Source: Paraglaciecola sp. (GTDB lineage: Bacteria; Pseudomonadota; Gammaproteobacteria; Enterobacterales; Alteromonadaceae). Taken from it: a stretch of DNA of 64,000 bases. The position numbers and the translations under genes are program-made. Under the pieces are notes generated by a model. The model searched no databases. It saw nothing but the letters and a program-made list of their open reading frames with translations, and had not been told where the DNA came from. The stretch lies in assembly GCF_030730205.1 (NCBI RefSeq), contig NZ_JANQVQ010000125.1, positions 46,361-110,360 on the forward strand. The letters run 5' to 3'. Shown one piece after another: positions 1 through 8,766 of this stretch (its first letter is position 1; every line of letters begins with the position of its first letter).

Positions 1-2
1 AA

Positions 3-272
3 CAGAATATCAACCGAGCATTGCAAGTTTTTGTCAGTGCTACCGGTGCCAAACGTCCAACTAAATTACTGATTTGCGGCGGGGCTTGTCATGTCGCGAC
101 TGTCACTGAAGATCTTGCCAATGAATTAGCCATCGACATAGAAATGTTTAATCCCTTTGCCGATATGACAATATCAGACACCTTGCAAAATTCTGAATTA
201 AGCACCTTTGCACCTCAATTAGCGATAGCGGCGGGTTTAGCTTGCAGGAGTTTTAGCCCATGGCACATATAA
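3..272 (+). CDS. pilM: Type IV pilus assembly protein PilM, C-terminal part only (cut by window edge)
   Basis: An open frame runs in from the left edge and stops at 270-272. The visible 89 residues match the end of PilM, the cytoplasmic actin-like (FtsA-like) ATPase that binds the N-terminus of PilN. The segment LLICGGACHV is the late glycine-rich nucleotide-binding loop of this fold, and LAIAAGLACRSF is the usual PilM ending. The stop codon lies inside pilN (13-nt overlap), which indicates translational coupling. Everything upstream is outside the window, so the start and the first ATP-binding motifs cannot be checked. Confidence 0.85.
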   Translation, partial: QNINRALQVFVSATGAKRPTKLLICGGACHVATVTEDLANELAIDIEMFNPFADMTISDTLQNSELSTFAPQLAIAAGLACRSFSPWHI

Positions 273-844
273 ACTTATTGCCTTGGCGTGAAGCCAAAAG
301 AGTTGAAGAAAAACGCAATTATCTCACCATGCTGGCAGGTATCGCTATTGTTGCCTTCGGATTAATGTTTGGGGTTGGCACGATTGTCGACAACATGATC
401 ACCAGCCAAAACCAACGTAATCAGTTTATCGATCAACAAATTGTCGCTTTAGACGCACAAATTGAGAAGATTAAAAATATCAAAAAAGACAAACAAGCCA
501 TCGAGCAGCGCATGGCATTGATTGAGCAGTTAGAAGCCAGTCGTAATGCAGTGCCAAAGGTACTCGATGAACTGGTTCGTCTGGTACCGCCAGGGTTGTC
601 CTTTCGTAGTTTTTCTCGTCGTGGCAACCAAGTTGAAGTCTTAGGGGTGAGTGAATCGAACAACAGACTTGCTGACTTTATGCGTCAACTTGAGCAATCA
701 AACGTCTTTAGCAGTGGCGTACTGTCTTCCATCGTTGCAGATACTTCTGCACTCGAAGCCGTCAGTGACTTTAAATTGACCTTTACGATCAATCCGAGTG
801 TTGCACCAGATTTCTCTGCTGAAAACGTGGAGCCCAAAAAATGA
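260..844 (+). CDS. pilN: Type IV pilus inner-membrane protein PilN
   Basis: Protein of 194 residues. The cytoplasmic N-terminus carries INLLPWRE at residues 4-11, the PilM-binding motif characteristic of PilN. One membrane helix follows at about 24-45, then a periplasmic coiled coil at about 50-95 and a ferredoxin-like domain. In the family PilN pairs with PilO to form the alignment subcomplex of the pilus machine. The gene starts inside the end of pilM, and its stop overlaps the pilO start in an ATGA arrangement, so the operon is tightly coupled. Confidence 0.93.
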   Translation: MAHINLLPWREAKRVEEKRNYLTMLAGIAIVAFGLMFGVGTIVDNMITSQNQRNQFIDQQIVALDAQIEKIKNIKKDKQAIEQRMALIEQLEASRNAVPKVLDELVRLVPPGLSFRSFSRRGNQVEVLGVSESNNRLADFMRQLEQSNVFSSGVLSSIVADTSALEAVSDFKLTFTINPSVAPDFSAENVEPKK

Positions 845-1464
845 AATTTGATGTTAATAAACTGAAAGAAATCAATGAACTTGATTTTGAACAAATCGCA
901 GTTTGGCCATTTGAAGTTAAAACTGTTGTGGCTGTTTTTGTGGCTATTATCGCTTTAGTTGGTGGGTACTACGGTTTAGTGAAGTCTAAATTGCCTTTGT
1001 TAGAAGCGGCGCAAAATCGTGAGGCTGAACTCAAGCAAAACTATCAAGCTAAGTACCGTATTGCCGTTAATTTAAGCGCATATGAAGAGCAACTAGCTAG
1101 GTTACAAAATGATTTTTCATCGATGTTAAAATCACTGCCTACCAGCAATGAAACCCCTGGTTTATTGGATGACATTACTTTGGTCGGCACCTCTGCTGGC
1201 CTGACTTTTAGACTACTGAACTGGCAAAAGGAAGTACCTAAAGAGTTTTATACTGAGTTACCCATACAAATGGAAGTGACCGGTGGTTACCATAACTTTG
1301 GCCAATTTGCCTCTGAAATTGCTGGTTTGCCGCGGATCGTTACGGTACACGACTTTGAAATTTCGCAAGAAGCCAATACCTTAAAACTCAAGTTACAAGC
1401 CAAGACCTATCGGACTGCAAAAGGTGATAACGAGCAAAATATTGGAAAGGAGCAAAACAAATGA
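841..1464 (+). CDS. pilO: Type IV pilus inner-membrane protein PilO
   Basis: Protein of 207 residues with a short cytoplasmic tail, one membrane helix at about 28-47, a periplasmic coiled coil at about 55-95, and a C-terminal ferredoxin-like domain. This is the usual PilO architecture. PilO heterodimerises with PilN and links to the lipoprotein PilP. It overlaps pilN by 4 nt and pilP by 4 nt (both ATGA). Identification rests on this architecture, the operon position and family resemblance such as GGYHNFGQFASEIAGLPRIV in the C-terminal domain. Confidence 0.93.
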   Translation: MKFDVNKLKEINELDFEQIAVWPFEVKTVVAVFVAIIALVGGYYGLVKSKLPLLEAAQNREAELKQNYQAKYRIAVNLSAYEEQLARLQNDFSSMLKSLPTSNETPGLLDDITLVGTSAGLTFRLLNWQKEVPKEFYTELPIQMEVTGGYHNFGQFASEIAGLPRIVTVHDFEISQEANTLKLKLQAKTYRTAKGDNEQNIGKEQNK

Positions 1465-1994
1465 GATGTCTAAGTGTATTTGCTCTTACACTAGTCCTTT
1501 GCGGCTGTAACGCAGGCATTGAAGATCTGCAAGTCTATATCGCCGAGGTAAAACAAAATACTCCGGTTAATATTGAGCCTTATCCCGAATTTGAAGCAAA
1601 ACCCACTTTTATTTATTCAGCCTTAGAATTGAGGAGTCCTTTTCAGCATCCAAGAAATATGGGAGTAGAAGTTAAACAAATTTCACAGCCAAATTGCGCG
1701 CAGCCTGATTTTTCTCGTAACAAACAGGCACTAGAAAAATTCGGTATCGATGCATTAAGTGTTACCGGCTTTTTTACTTCAAATGGCAAAAAATGGGCAC
1801 TGATACAATCTAATACTGGTAGTTTATTCAAAGTGACAAAAGGTGATTACCTTGGGTTATTTTTTGGAAAAATTGATTCGATCAACAATGGCGTAGTTTC
1901 GTTCACTGAAATGCTGCCCGATGGTGCTGGCTGTTGGCAGAAAAAGCAGGCCACTCTCACCATGCTTTCAAAGGCAGGAGAAAAAAATGTCTAA
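1461..1994 (+). CDS. pilP: Type IV pilus lipoprotein PilP
   Basis: Protein of 177 residues beginning with a lipoprotein signal, with a plausible lipobox LCGC placing the lipidated cysteine at residue 16. Residues around 50-60 contain ALELRSPFQ, typical of PilP, and the C-terminal half has the small beta domain that contacts the N0 domain of the PilQ secretin. PilP joins the inner-membrane PilN/PilO complex to the outer-membrane secretin. The stop (1992-1994) lies 8 nt inside pilQ. Confidence 0.92.
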   Translation: MRCLSVFALTLVLCGCNAGIEDLQVYIAEVKQNTPVNIEPYPEFEAKPTFIYSALELRSPFQHPRNMGVEVKQISQPNCAQPDFSRNKQALEKFGIDALSVTGFFTSNGKKWALIQSNTGSLFKVTKGDYLGLFFGKIDSINNGVVSFTEMLPDGAGCWQKKQATLTMLSKAGEKNV

Positions 1995-3750
1995 ATATTC
2001 TACTTTTAATGTTCAGTCTTTAATCGCAAAACCAGTTTTGAAATGGTCCATAGGTTTATTGCTTTCGGTTTGGACTTTTAGCGTACTAAGCCAAGAAAGC
2101 GGTGTTGTATTAGTCGACACAGACAAACAAGCCAGCAGTGTTTTTAGCTCTGAATTACAAGATATTCAGTTCAAACGTATGCCCAACGGCGGAGCACAAA
2201 CTACGTTAGTTTTTAGCAACAGTAATTTCCAGATGCAATTAAGCAAAGCAAATAACAAACTTACCCTGTTATTACCGACCACGCAATTGGCTAAAGAACA
2301 GCTGTATAAACTTGATGTCATTGATTTTGCGACACCTGTTTCAATGCTTGAAACCTATCAACAAAAAGCCAGCAGCAAAGTGGAATTTGCACTGGTAGAT
2401 GAAGTGAGTTTTCGCCATCAAAAATCTGGCAACAATTTGATTATCAATATTGAAAAGATGAGCGAAAAAGTTAAAAGCACGGAAAACAGCAAATTTGCGG
2501 GCGAACCTATCTCTTTAGATTTTCAAGACGTTCCCGTCAGACAAGTACTACAAATTATTTCTCAGGTTAACGGGTTCAACTTGGTCACCACGGATACGGT
2601 TACTGGCAATGTTACCATCAGCTTATCTGGCGTACCTTGGGATCAAGCATTAGACATGATCTTGAAAATTAAAGGACTTGATAAACGCTTGGAAGGCAAC
2701 ATTTTACTTATCGCACCAACCGAAGAGTTAACTGCTCGTGAGACTCAACAGCTGCAGGCAAAACAACAAGTAGCAGAGCTTGCACCACTGGTTTCAACCA
2801 ATATTCAAATTAACTACGCTAAAGCAATTGATATGGCGAGTATTTTGAAAAATGCTGAAAACACGGTACTCACTCCCCGTGGTACTGTTTCAGTAGATGA
2901 TCGCACAAACACATTATTGTTGCGCGACACACAGTTATCTATTGATGAAGCCAAAGCACTGATAACAGCCCTTGATATACCGATTAAACAAGTACTGATT
3001 GAATCAAGAATGGTGACTGTTCGCGACAATGCGGGTCAACAACTTGGCGTGCGCTGGGGGTTTAGTGATAAACAAGATGACAACGGTATTTCAGGCTCGT
3101 TAACCGGTGCAGAAACGATTGCAGGCGGCACTATTCCGTCATTGAGCGACAGACTCAATGTGAATTTACCAGTGGCTAATCCAGCAGGAAGAATCGGTTT
3201 ACAAGTCGCAAGATTAGTAGATGGCACGATATTGGACCTAGAACTGTCTGCCTTAGAATCGGAAAACAAGGGCGAAATTATTGCGAGCCCACGTATTACA
3301 GTGGCCAATCAGCACGAAGCTTACATCGAGCAAGGTACAGAAATCCCTTATGTGCAATCAACCTCAAGCGGTGCGACTTCGGTAGAATTTAAAAAAGCGG
3401 TACTGAGTTTAAAGGTCACGCCTCATGTCACCCCAGATAACCGTATTATTTTGGATTTGGTGGTAACTCAAGATACTCGTGGCGATACTGTTTCTACTTC
3501 TACAGGCCCAGCGGTGGCGATAGATACACAAGAAATCAGCACTCAGGTCTTGGTAGAAAATGGAGAAACTATTGTACTAGGTGGAATTTTTCAGCAAACT
3601 ACGGCAGATGACATTTCTAAAGTGCCCCTTTTAGGTGACTTACCTGTACTAGGACACTTATTCAAAAACACCTCTGTTAGAAACGAAAAACGGGAGTTAT
3701 TGATTTTTGTGACACCCAAGATTTTGACGGATAATTTACGTACACAGTAA
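1987..3750 (+). CDS. pilQ: Type IV pilus secretin PilQ
   Basis: Outer-membrane secretin through which the pilus fibre exits. I start it at ATG 1987, preceded by GGCAGGAG, giving 587 residues. A longer frame from 1921 would run through the end of pilP. The order is signal peptide (about 1-33), AMIN-like beta domain (about 45-150), STN/N0 domain from about residue 173 (EPISLDFQDVPVRQVLQII), secretin N1 repeat (about 270-340), and the secretin barrel with the family signature VPLLGDLPVLGHLF near residue 545. It is slightly short for PilQ, probably with a single AMIN domain. It is the last gene of the operon and is followed by a strong terminator at 3797-3830. Confidence 0.94.
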   Translation: MSKYSTFNVQSLIAKPVLKWSIGLLLSVWTFSVLSQESGVVLVDTDKQASSVFSSELQDIQFKRMPNGGAQTTLVFSNSNFQMQLSKANNKLTLLLPTTQLAKEQLYKLDVIDFATPVSMLETYQQKASSKVEFALVDEVSFRHQKSGNNLIINIEKMSEKVKSTENSKFAGEPISLDFQDVPVRQVLQIISQVNGFNLVTTDTVTGNVTISLSGVPWDQALDMILKIKGLDKRLEGNILLIAPTEELTARETQQLQAKQQVAELAPLVSTNIQINYAKAIDMASILKNAENTVLTPRGTVSVDDRTNTLLLRDTQLSIDEAKALITALDIPIKQVLIESRMVTVRDNAGQQLGVRWGFSDKQDDNGISGSLTGAETIAGGTIPSLSDRLNVNLPVANPAGRIGLQVARLVDGTILDLELSALESENKGEIIASPRITVANQHEAYIEQGTEIPYVQSTSSGATSVEFKKAVLSLKVTPHVTPDNRIILDLVVTQDTRGDTVSTSTGPAVAIDTQEISTQVLVENGETIVLGGIFQQTTADDISKVPLLGDLPVLGHLFKNTSVRNEKRELLIFVTPKILTDNLRTQ

Positions 3751-3796
3751 ACAATTGTTGAAAACGGAACTTTTAACATATATAAAACATTAAATT

Positions 3797-3830
3797 AGCT
3801 GTCTAAGCGTATGATTAGACAGCTTTTTTA
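3797..3830 (+). terminator. Rho-independent terminator after pilQ
   Basis: A perfect 10-bp stem (AGCTGTCTAA paired with TTAGACAGCT) with an 8-nt loop is followed directly by a run of T. It lies 46 nt downstream of the pilQ stop and separates the pil operon from aroK. Confidence 0.9.
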
Positions 3831-3848
3831 ATGCTAAATTAACAAAGC

Positions 3849-3878
3849 TTGCAAAATTCGGGGTAAAACTGAGATAAT
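3849..3878 (+). promoter_or_regulatory. Candidate sigma-70 promoter for aroK-aroB
   Basis: TTGCAA at 3849-3854 and GATAAT at 3873-3878 are separated by 18 bp. They are correctly placed between the pilQ terminator and aroK. Matched by eye only, with no transcription start evidence. Confidence 0.4.
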
Positions 3879-3883
3879 CACGC

Positions 3884-3949
3884 CCTCGAAATTTCAACGA
3901 GGTCTGGTTAATCCATAAAAGGGTAGCCGCACAAACCATTTCTACCCCT
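3884..3949 (+). other. Two tandem hairpins in the aroK leader
   Basis: CCTCG (3884-3888) pairs with CGAGG (3898-3902). GGGTAG (3921-3926) pairs with CTACCC (3942-3947), with AA/TT flanks. Both lie between the candidate promoter and the aroK start, and neither has a T run, so they are not intrinsic terminators. The function is unknown. Confidence 0.4.
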
Positions 3950-3980
3950 TAAATAAACATAATTGTGAATAAAGCAAAAA

Positions 3981-4496
3981 ATGGCTGAAAAACGTAATAT
4001 CTTTTTAATAGGCCCCATGGGAGCTGGTAAAAGCACCATCGGTAGGCATCTCGCAGATGAACTCCATTTAGAGTTCTTCGACTCAGATCAAGAAATTGAA
4101 AAACGCACCGGTGCAGATATCGCTTGGATCTTTGATATCGAGGGTGAAGAAGGATTTCGTGCACGCGAAGAAACCGTGATCAATGACCTGACTGATAAAC
4201 AAGGCATTGTTCTCGCTACTGGTGGTGGTTCTGTGGTTAGTAAAGCGGTAAGAAACCGTTTGTCAGCCCGCGGAATAGTTGTTTATTTACAAACAACCAT
4301 AGACAAACAAGTCGCCAGAACCCAAAGAGACAAACGCCGTCCACTGCTGCAAAATGATGATCCAGAAGCAGTACTTCGTCGTTTAGCGGAAGAACGCAAT
4401 CCGATGTATGAAGATGCAGCTGATTATGTCGTTGATACTGATGACCAAAGTGCTCGCGCTGTGGCCAACCAGATAATCGAGAAAATCGGTCTGTAA
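3981..4496 (+). CDS. aroK: Shikimate kinase I
   Basis: Phosphorylates shikimate at the 3-hydroxyl with ATP in the chorismate pathway (cytoplasm). The 171-residue length is typical. The Walker A loop GPMGAGKS is at residues 11-18, the shikimate-contacting Asp is in FFDSD at 32-36, Arg60 is in GFRARE, and the substrate glycine loop GGG is at 81-83. The lid arginines are in the RDKRRPLL segment. It is followed 28 nt later by aroB, so both enzymes of the pathway are probably on one transcript, as in E. coli. Confidence 0.97.
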   Translation: MAEKRNIFLIGPMGAGKSTIGRHLADELHLEFFDSDQEIEKRTGADIAWIFDIEGEEGFRAREETVINDLTDKQGIVLATGGGSVVSKAVRNRLSARGIVVYLQTTIDKQVARTQRDKRRPLLQNDDPEAVLRRLAEERNPMYEDAADYVVDTDDQSARAVANQIIEKIGL

Positions 4497-4524
4497 ACCT
4501 GTAGAAAAATAGAGAGCTACGCTT

Positions 4525-5592
4525 ATGGCAACAATTTCTGTTGAGTTGGGTGAGCGTAGCTACCCCATCTTTATCAATGCTGATTTACTTAAACAACCCG
4601 ATCTGATTCTTCCCTATTTGAAGACTAAAACCGTGGTAGTTGTGACCAACGATGTTGTTGAGCCGCTGTATTATCCTCTACTTTTGAATGCGTTGCAGGG
4701 CTGCCAGGTCAGTAAAATTGTTATCCCTGACGGAGAGGAACATAAAACCCTAGCAACTTTCGAATTCGTTAGCTCCAAATTATTAGAAATGTCTGCTGCG
4801 CGTGATACCACCATCATTGCACTTGGTGGCGGTGTAGTAGGTGATTTAACCGGCTTTGTTGCGGCCTGTTTTCAACGCGGTATACCTTTTATTCAGATCC
4901 CAACCACTTTACTGTCACAGGTTGATTCGTCGGTAGGAGGCAAAACAGCGGTAAATCATCCTCTAGGTAAAAATATGATCGGGGCTTTTTATCAGCCTCA
5001 AGCCGTTTTTATCGACACTAACTCCTTACACACCTTACCAGAACGAGAATTTTCAGCCGGTATGGCTGAGGTGATTAAATATGGGGTTATTTATGATGCC
5101 GACTTTTTTAGTTGGTTAGAACAAAACCAAGATCGCATAAAGGCGAAAGATACCGATGCTTTGCAACATTTAATTGCGCGTTGCTGTGAAATCAAAGCGG
5201 AAGTTGTTGCTATTGATGAACGGGAATCTGGTTTACGCGCCCTACTCAACTTAGGTCATACTTTTGGTCACGCGATTGAAGCTGAGCAAGGTTATGGTAA
5301 CTGGCTGCATGGCGAAGCGGTAGCAACGGGCATCGTTCTTGCTAGTGAAGTAGCTACTAAGATGAACTGGCTCGATGCGTCAGATTACCGACGAATTGAA
5401 ACCTTGATAAGCAGTTTTGATCTACCGATAAAAGCACCTCAAGACATGAACTATGAATGTTTTATGCAGCATATGCGTCATGACAAAAAAGTGCAGGCAG
5501 GTAAGCTAAACTTCATTATTCCTACTGGAATAGGCCAAGCAAAAGTCACTAATCAAGTATCCGAAGAGGTACTTCGCGCCGTTCTTTCTTAG
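4525..5592 (+). CDS. aroB: 3-dehydroquinate synthase
   Basis: Converts DAHP to 3-dehydroquinate using NAD+ and a divalent metal, the second step of the shikimate pathway. The protein has 355 residues. The NAD-binding loop GGGVVGDLTGFVAA and the phosphate-binding stretch PTTLLSQVDSSVGGKTAVNH are present. The metal ligands are in MAEVIKYG (Glu) and in LGHTFGHAIE with WLHGEAV (His). The start ATG follows a GAGAG sequence. It lies between aroK and damX, the conserved enteric and marine order. Confidence 0.97.
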   Translation: MATISVELGERSYPIFINADLLKQPDLILPYLKTKTVVVVTNDVVEPLYYPLLLNALQGCQVSKIVIPDGEEHKTLATFEFVSSKLLEMSAARDTTIIALGGGVVGDLTGFVAACFQRGIPFIQIPTTLLSQVDSSVGGKTAVNHPLGKNMIGAFYQPQAVFIDTNSLHTLPEREFSAGMAEVIKYGVIYDADFFSWLEQNQDRIKAKDTDALQHLIARCCEIKAEVVAIDERESGLRALLNLGHTFGHAIEAEQGYGNWLHGEAVATGIVLASEVATKMNWLDASDYRRIETLISSFDLPIKAPQDMNYECFMQHMRHDKKVQAGKLNFIIPTGIGQAKVTNQVSEEVLRAVLS

Positions 5593-5626
5593 TAAATACT
5601 ACTCCCGAATCAATAAAGGGAGTTTG

Positions 5627-7078
5627 ATGACTAATGATGAGAACAGTATGGCGACTTCCGATCTACAAGACCGATTAGAGTATTTAGTAAGCTATTCATC
5701 ACAGCTAATGTTCATTAGCTCAGACGTAGCAAAACAATCAAACATACTTGATACCTTCATCGCAAAATCAACGGAACAAATTGAAGTCGCTTTAATTGCG
5801 GCTTCTACCACTACCCCCTTAGCTAAATATCGTGAGAAACTTTACCAGCAGTTGGTGAGTCAAACTAAATCAGCTGACTTCAATCGGCCACTAAATCAGT
5901 TGTTAGCCGAACTTAATCATCATGATGGTCCAATTATTATCAGTGTAAGTAAGGCTGAAAACTTGCCTGATAAACTGGTAAAAGAGTTATGGGAGCTGGT
6001 ACTTCAAAGCCGCTTTACCAACAACAAACAGCACCTTAATATTTTATTATTTGCTCAAGCATCGTGGGCGAGAGATACGCAAAAATTACTAGGTGGTAAA
6101 TCGGGTGACAAACCCTTACTTATTAACACCAGTACTAGCGTAGATTCGTTGCAGACTGAATTAAGCTCTGATCTCGATAAACTCATTGCTTTAAAGCGTA
6201 AAAAATTTGCTGAACGTTTACAGCAAAGGGCAAACGAACCCCAAACACAAGCAGTATTCTTAAAACGCAAAGGTGTGATTGGGGCGTTTATTCTCATCTT
6301 TATTGCCCTTTTTATGGCGATACTGAGCTGGCAATATCCCGAGGCATTACAATCCGTCTTAAATCTTAGCCACGATAAACCCGCAAGCCTACCTGAGTCA
6401 TCTGAAACTGAAGCATCAGTTAATAGACAGCTAGCAGCTAGTAAAGACTTACCCGCAAGCAGTGACATGCTAGCAGAACAGCCGATTTTGAGTGAAGAGA
6501 CTGACAAAATTGAAACATCATTGTCCCCACAAAGTGAGTCTACTGCCGATCCACTCGTGACCGATTGGCAAACGGCGATAGCCCAAGTTGAAGAGAGCTC
6601 AACACAATTTTTATACGAAAAATCAAGCCAACTTAATCGAGAAGAAAGTAGCGAGTCAATTGAGCTTGATGGCCCACTTGCCAGCCTACCTCAGATGAGT
6701 GATGTTCAGCCTTCAGTTGTGCAGTCAAATATTGCAACACAGCAAATCGCATCGCCTGAGTATGACATGGAGCAAGCCACTCTCTCTGCACCAGAGTCAT
6801 TACTGAGCGGCACTTACTATATTCAGCTTTTAGCCATGGCCGACAAAGACTTACTGCAGAAAAATATCAGTGAACAAAATCTTACCGATCAAACATGGGT
6901 GTATGAAACGCAACGATTTGGTGGAAATTGGTATGTATTAGTCATGCAGCAAAGTTATGCAAGTTTTGCTGCAGCTAAAGCAGGACTAGAATCCTTAGCG
7001 ACAAATTTGCAAGCTCAATCTCCGTTTGTGAAGTCTGCGAATGTAATACAACAGGAAATAGCGTCAAACTTGCGATAA
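5627..7078 (+). CDS. damX: SPOR-domain cell-division protein DamX
   Basis: I start at ATG 5627 after AAGGGAG rather than the TTG one codon earlier, giving 483 residues. A cytoplasmic domain occupies about 1-215, one membrane helix 216-236 (VIGAFILIFIALFMAIL), an acidic Ser/Glu-rich periplasmic linker about 240-390, and a C-terminal SPOR domain from about 393 (YYIQLLAMADKDLL). SPOR domains bind denuded septal peptidoglycan. The cytoplasmic part is longer than in E. coli DamX and looks like an ExeA/AAA-type fold. The position where a P-loop would be expected (SSDVAKQS, about 31-38) lacks the GK[ST] signature, so ATP binding is doubtful. The position between aroB and dam is conserved. Confidence 0.88.
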   Translation: MTNDENSMATSDLQDRLEYLVSYSSQLMFISSDVAKQSNILDTFIAKSTEQIEVALIAASTTTPLAKYREKLYQQLVSQTKSADFNRPLNQLLAELNHHDGPIIISVSKAENLPDKLVKELWELVLQSRFTNNKQHLNILLFAQASWARDTQKLLGGKSGDKPLLINTSTSVDSLQTELSSDLDKLIALKRKKFAERLQQRANEPQTQAVFLKRKGVIGAFILIFIALFMAILSWQYPEALQSVLNLSHDKPASLPESSETEASVNRQLAASKDLPASSDMLAEQPILSEETDKIETSLSPQSESTADPLVTDWQTAIAQVEESSTQFLYEKSSQLNREESSESIELDGPLASLPQMSDVQPSVVQSNIATQQIASPEYDMEQATLSAPESLLSGTYYIQLLAMADKDLLQKNISEQNLTDQTWVYETQRFGGNWYVLVMQQSYASFAAAKAGLESLATNLQAQSPFVKSANVIQQEIASNLR

Positions 7079-7160
7079 TTTATTGGTGTTTCGCCAGATG
7101 GTCGTTACAATTCGCGGGCGTTTTATCATTTTCCTTTGTTAGGCAGCAGTATTAGTCACT

Positions 7161-7985
7161 ATGGCGTTAAAAAAAAATAGAGCATTCCTAAAATGGGCAG
7201 GTGGAAAATACAGTTTAATTGAAGCTATAACCGCAAAGTTACCCTACGCGAATAAGTTGATTGAGCCCTTTGTGGGTGCCGGTTCAGTTTTTTTAAATAC
7301 GCAATATCCTAAATATCTATTAAACGATATCAATCCGGATTTAATTAACCTCTATAAAATAATTCAGAAACGTGCTGACCACTACATCGCAGACAGTGCC
7401 AGTTTATTTGTAGCAAGTAATAATTGTGAGACGCGGTATTATGCCTTGCGTGAGAAATTTAATCTCAGCACTGATCGGTATGAAAGAGCGGTTATTTTTC
7501 TTTATCTAAACCGCTTTGGCTACAACGGACTGTGCCGTTATAATCAAAAAGGCATATTTAATGTGCCTTTTGGCCGTTACAAAGCCCCTTACTTTCCGCT
7601 AAAAGAAATCTTATTTTTTGCAGAAAAATCGCAGCAAGCGGTCTTTACCTGCTTACCCTTTGAGCATGTTTTTTCGCGTTCTCGTTTAGGCTCTGTGATT
7701 TACTGTGATCCACCTTACGCACCGATTAGTCAAACGGCAAAGTTCAATAGCTATGCTAGCGGCGGGTTTTCCCTAAGCAGTCAAAATGTGTTAGCTAAGC
7801 TAGCCGAAAAATCAGGGTATGAGCGTAATATCCCTGTACTGATTAGTAACCACGATACCCCCTTTACCCGTGAGATATATCAACAGGCTCGATTAACAGA
7901 ATTACAAGTTAGTCGTTTTATAAGTCAAAGTGGCGGCACACGTAATAAAGTAGGAGAACTGCTGGCTCTATATCAGGCTGATTAA
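7161..7985 (+). CDS. dam: DNA adenine methylase (GATC)
   Basis: Transfers methyl from SAM to N6 of adenine, in GATC by homology with E. coli Dam. It serves mismatch-repair strand discrimination and replication control. The 274-residue length is typical. The SAM-binding motif FVGAGS is at 37-42 and the catalytic DPPY is at 183-186. The N-terminal FLKWAGGKY segment is characteristic of the Dam/DpnM class. It follows damX by 82 nt. Downstream, the order usual in relatives (rpe next) is interrupted by minus-strand genes. Confidence 0.96.
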   Translation: MALKKNRAFLKWAGGKYSLIEAITAKLPYANKLIEPFVGAGSVFLNTQYPKYLLNDINPDLINLYKIIQKRADHYIADSASLFVASNNCETRYYALREKFNLSTDRYERAVIFLYLNRFGYNGLCRYNQKGIFNVPFGRYKAPYFPLKEILFFAEKSQQAVFTCLPFEHVFSRSRLGSVIYCDPPYAPISQTAKFNSYASGGFSLSSQNVLAKLAEKSGYERNIPVLISNHDTPFTREIYQQARLTELQVSRFISQSGGTRNKVGELLALYQAD

Positions 7986-8030
7986 ACCTTATTGAAATAA
8001 TGATTTATGCAGCGATACCGCCAAAGGACA

Positions 8031-8240
8031 CTAGTTGGGTACGATATAAGACACTAAAAAGATAAGCCCAATTATAAACAGCAAGACAAAGATTACCCCT
8101 ACCACGATATACGGAATAATGGATTGTTGTTGAAAATCTCGCTCTCTGTTTTTAGCGCTTTGCACGCCAAAAGCACTAGCAGCAACGCTCTTGACTATAT
8201 CAAATAGGGAGGTTTTTTGCGGCTTGTTCGAACTTGCCAT
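8031..8240 (-). CDS. DUF2970 small membrane protein
   Basis: Protein of 69 residues when started at ATG 8240. The extension to 8300 would overlap the gene upstream. The central motif SVAASAFGVQSAKNRERDF and a single C-terminal membrane helix (about residues 43-66) match my recollection of the DUF2970 family, small inner-membrane proteins of unknown function common in marine gammaproteobacteria. It sits 7 nt after the stop of the exported protein 8248-8553, so the two are probably co-transcribed. It faces dam tail to tail. Confidence 0.75.
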   Translation of the reverse strand: MASSNKPQKTSLFDIVKSVAASAFGVQSAKNRERDFQQQSIIPYIVVGVIFVLLFIIGLIFLVSYIVPN

Positions 8241-8247
8241 GATGGCC

Positions 8248-8553
8248 CTAAGCCGCTGGTTTGTTTTTAGGTGCTTCAGTTTGACGAGACAGTAGCTCAA
8301 GCAAATCTAAAAAATGGAACTGATAAGAATTTGACCGACCACTGACCCATGATAACCAACTAACTTGTTCAACATTTGATGTTGCGCACCGATTAATAGG
8401 GTGACTCATTGGTAGCTCACTCGCAAAGACAACATCTTCAGAGCAATCACAAACTGCAACACCATCGTCTGCCGTTGGAAATTGTGCATAACTGAGCATC
8501 ACCGTTAGGATACCAGCACTCAGGATGAATAACATTTTTGACTTCCTGATCAT
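8248..8553 (-). CDS. Small exported cysteine-containing protein of unknown function
   Basis: I do not recognise a family. The start ATG 8553 is preceded by GGAG at good spacing. The longer frame to 8601 begins without one. The 101-residue product opens with MIRKSKMLFILSAGILTVML, a signal peptide or anchor, followed by a short mature part with a CDC motif and a third Cys about 30 residues later, which could hold a disulfide or a metal in the periplasm. It forms a two-gene unit with the DUF2970 gene. No catalytic signature is visible. Confidence 0.6.
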   Translation of the reverse strand: MIRKSKMLFILSAGILTVMLSYAQFPTADDGVAVCDCSEDVVFASELPMSHPINRCATSNVEQVSWLSWVSGRSNSYQFHFLDLLELLSRQTEAPKNKPAA

Positions 8554-8704
8554 CACGTTAGCTCCGTTTGAAATACTTTGTTGCATTATACTGATGTACA
8601 AAACTTCAACAAGGTAACTTTACCGTAATTACATGTCCGTTCATCTCATGTTCAGTTTAGCAACTAGCATCGCCATCGTTTTGTTACAGCCCGATATTTC
8701 AGAC

Positions 8705-8737
8705 AAAAAAATACCAGCATCAAAGCTGGTATTTTTC
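8705..8737. terminator. Terminator after the porin gene
   Basis: ATACCAGC (8711-8718) pairs with GCTGGTAT (8725-8732) around a 6-nt loop, flanked by A on one side and T on the other. It therefore works on paper in both directions. It lies about 30 nt past the porin stop on the minus strand, and its T run is on that transcript. Confidence 0.8.
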
Positions 8738-8766
8738 TGATTAAGCCAAATTGGTTAAATCAATAA

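Noticed and set aside
1921..1986. Upstream start for pilQ
   Set aside because: It would translate 22 residues in another frame of pilP, and the internal ATG 1987 has a strong ribosome site and a signal peptide directly after it.
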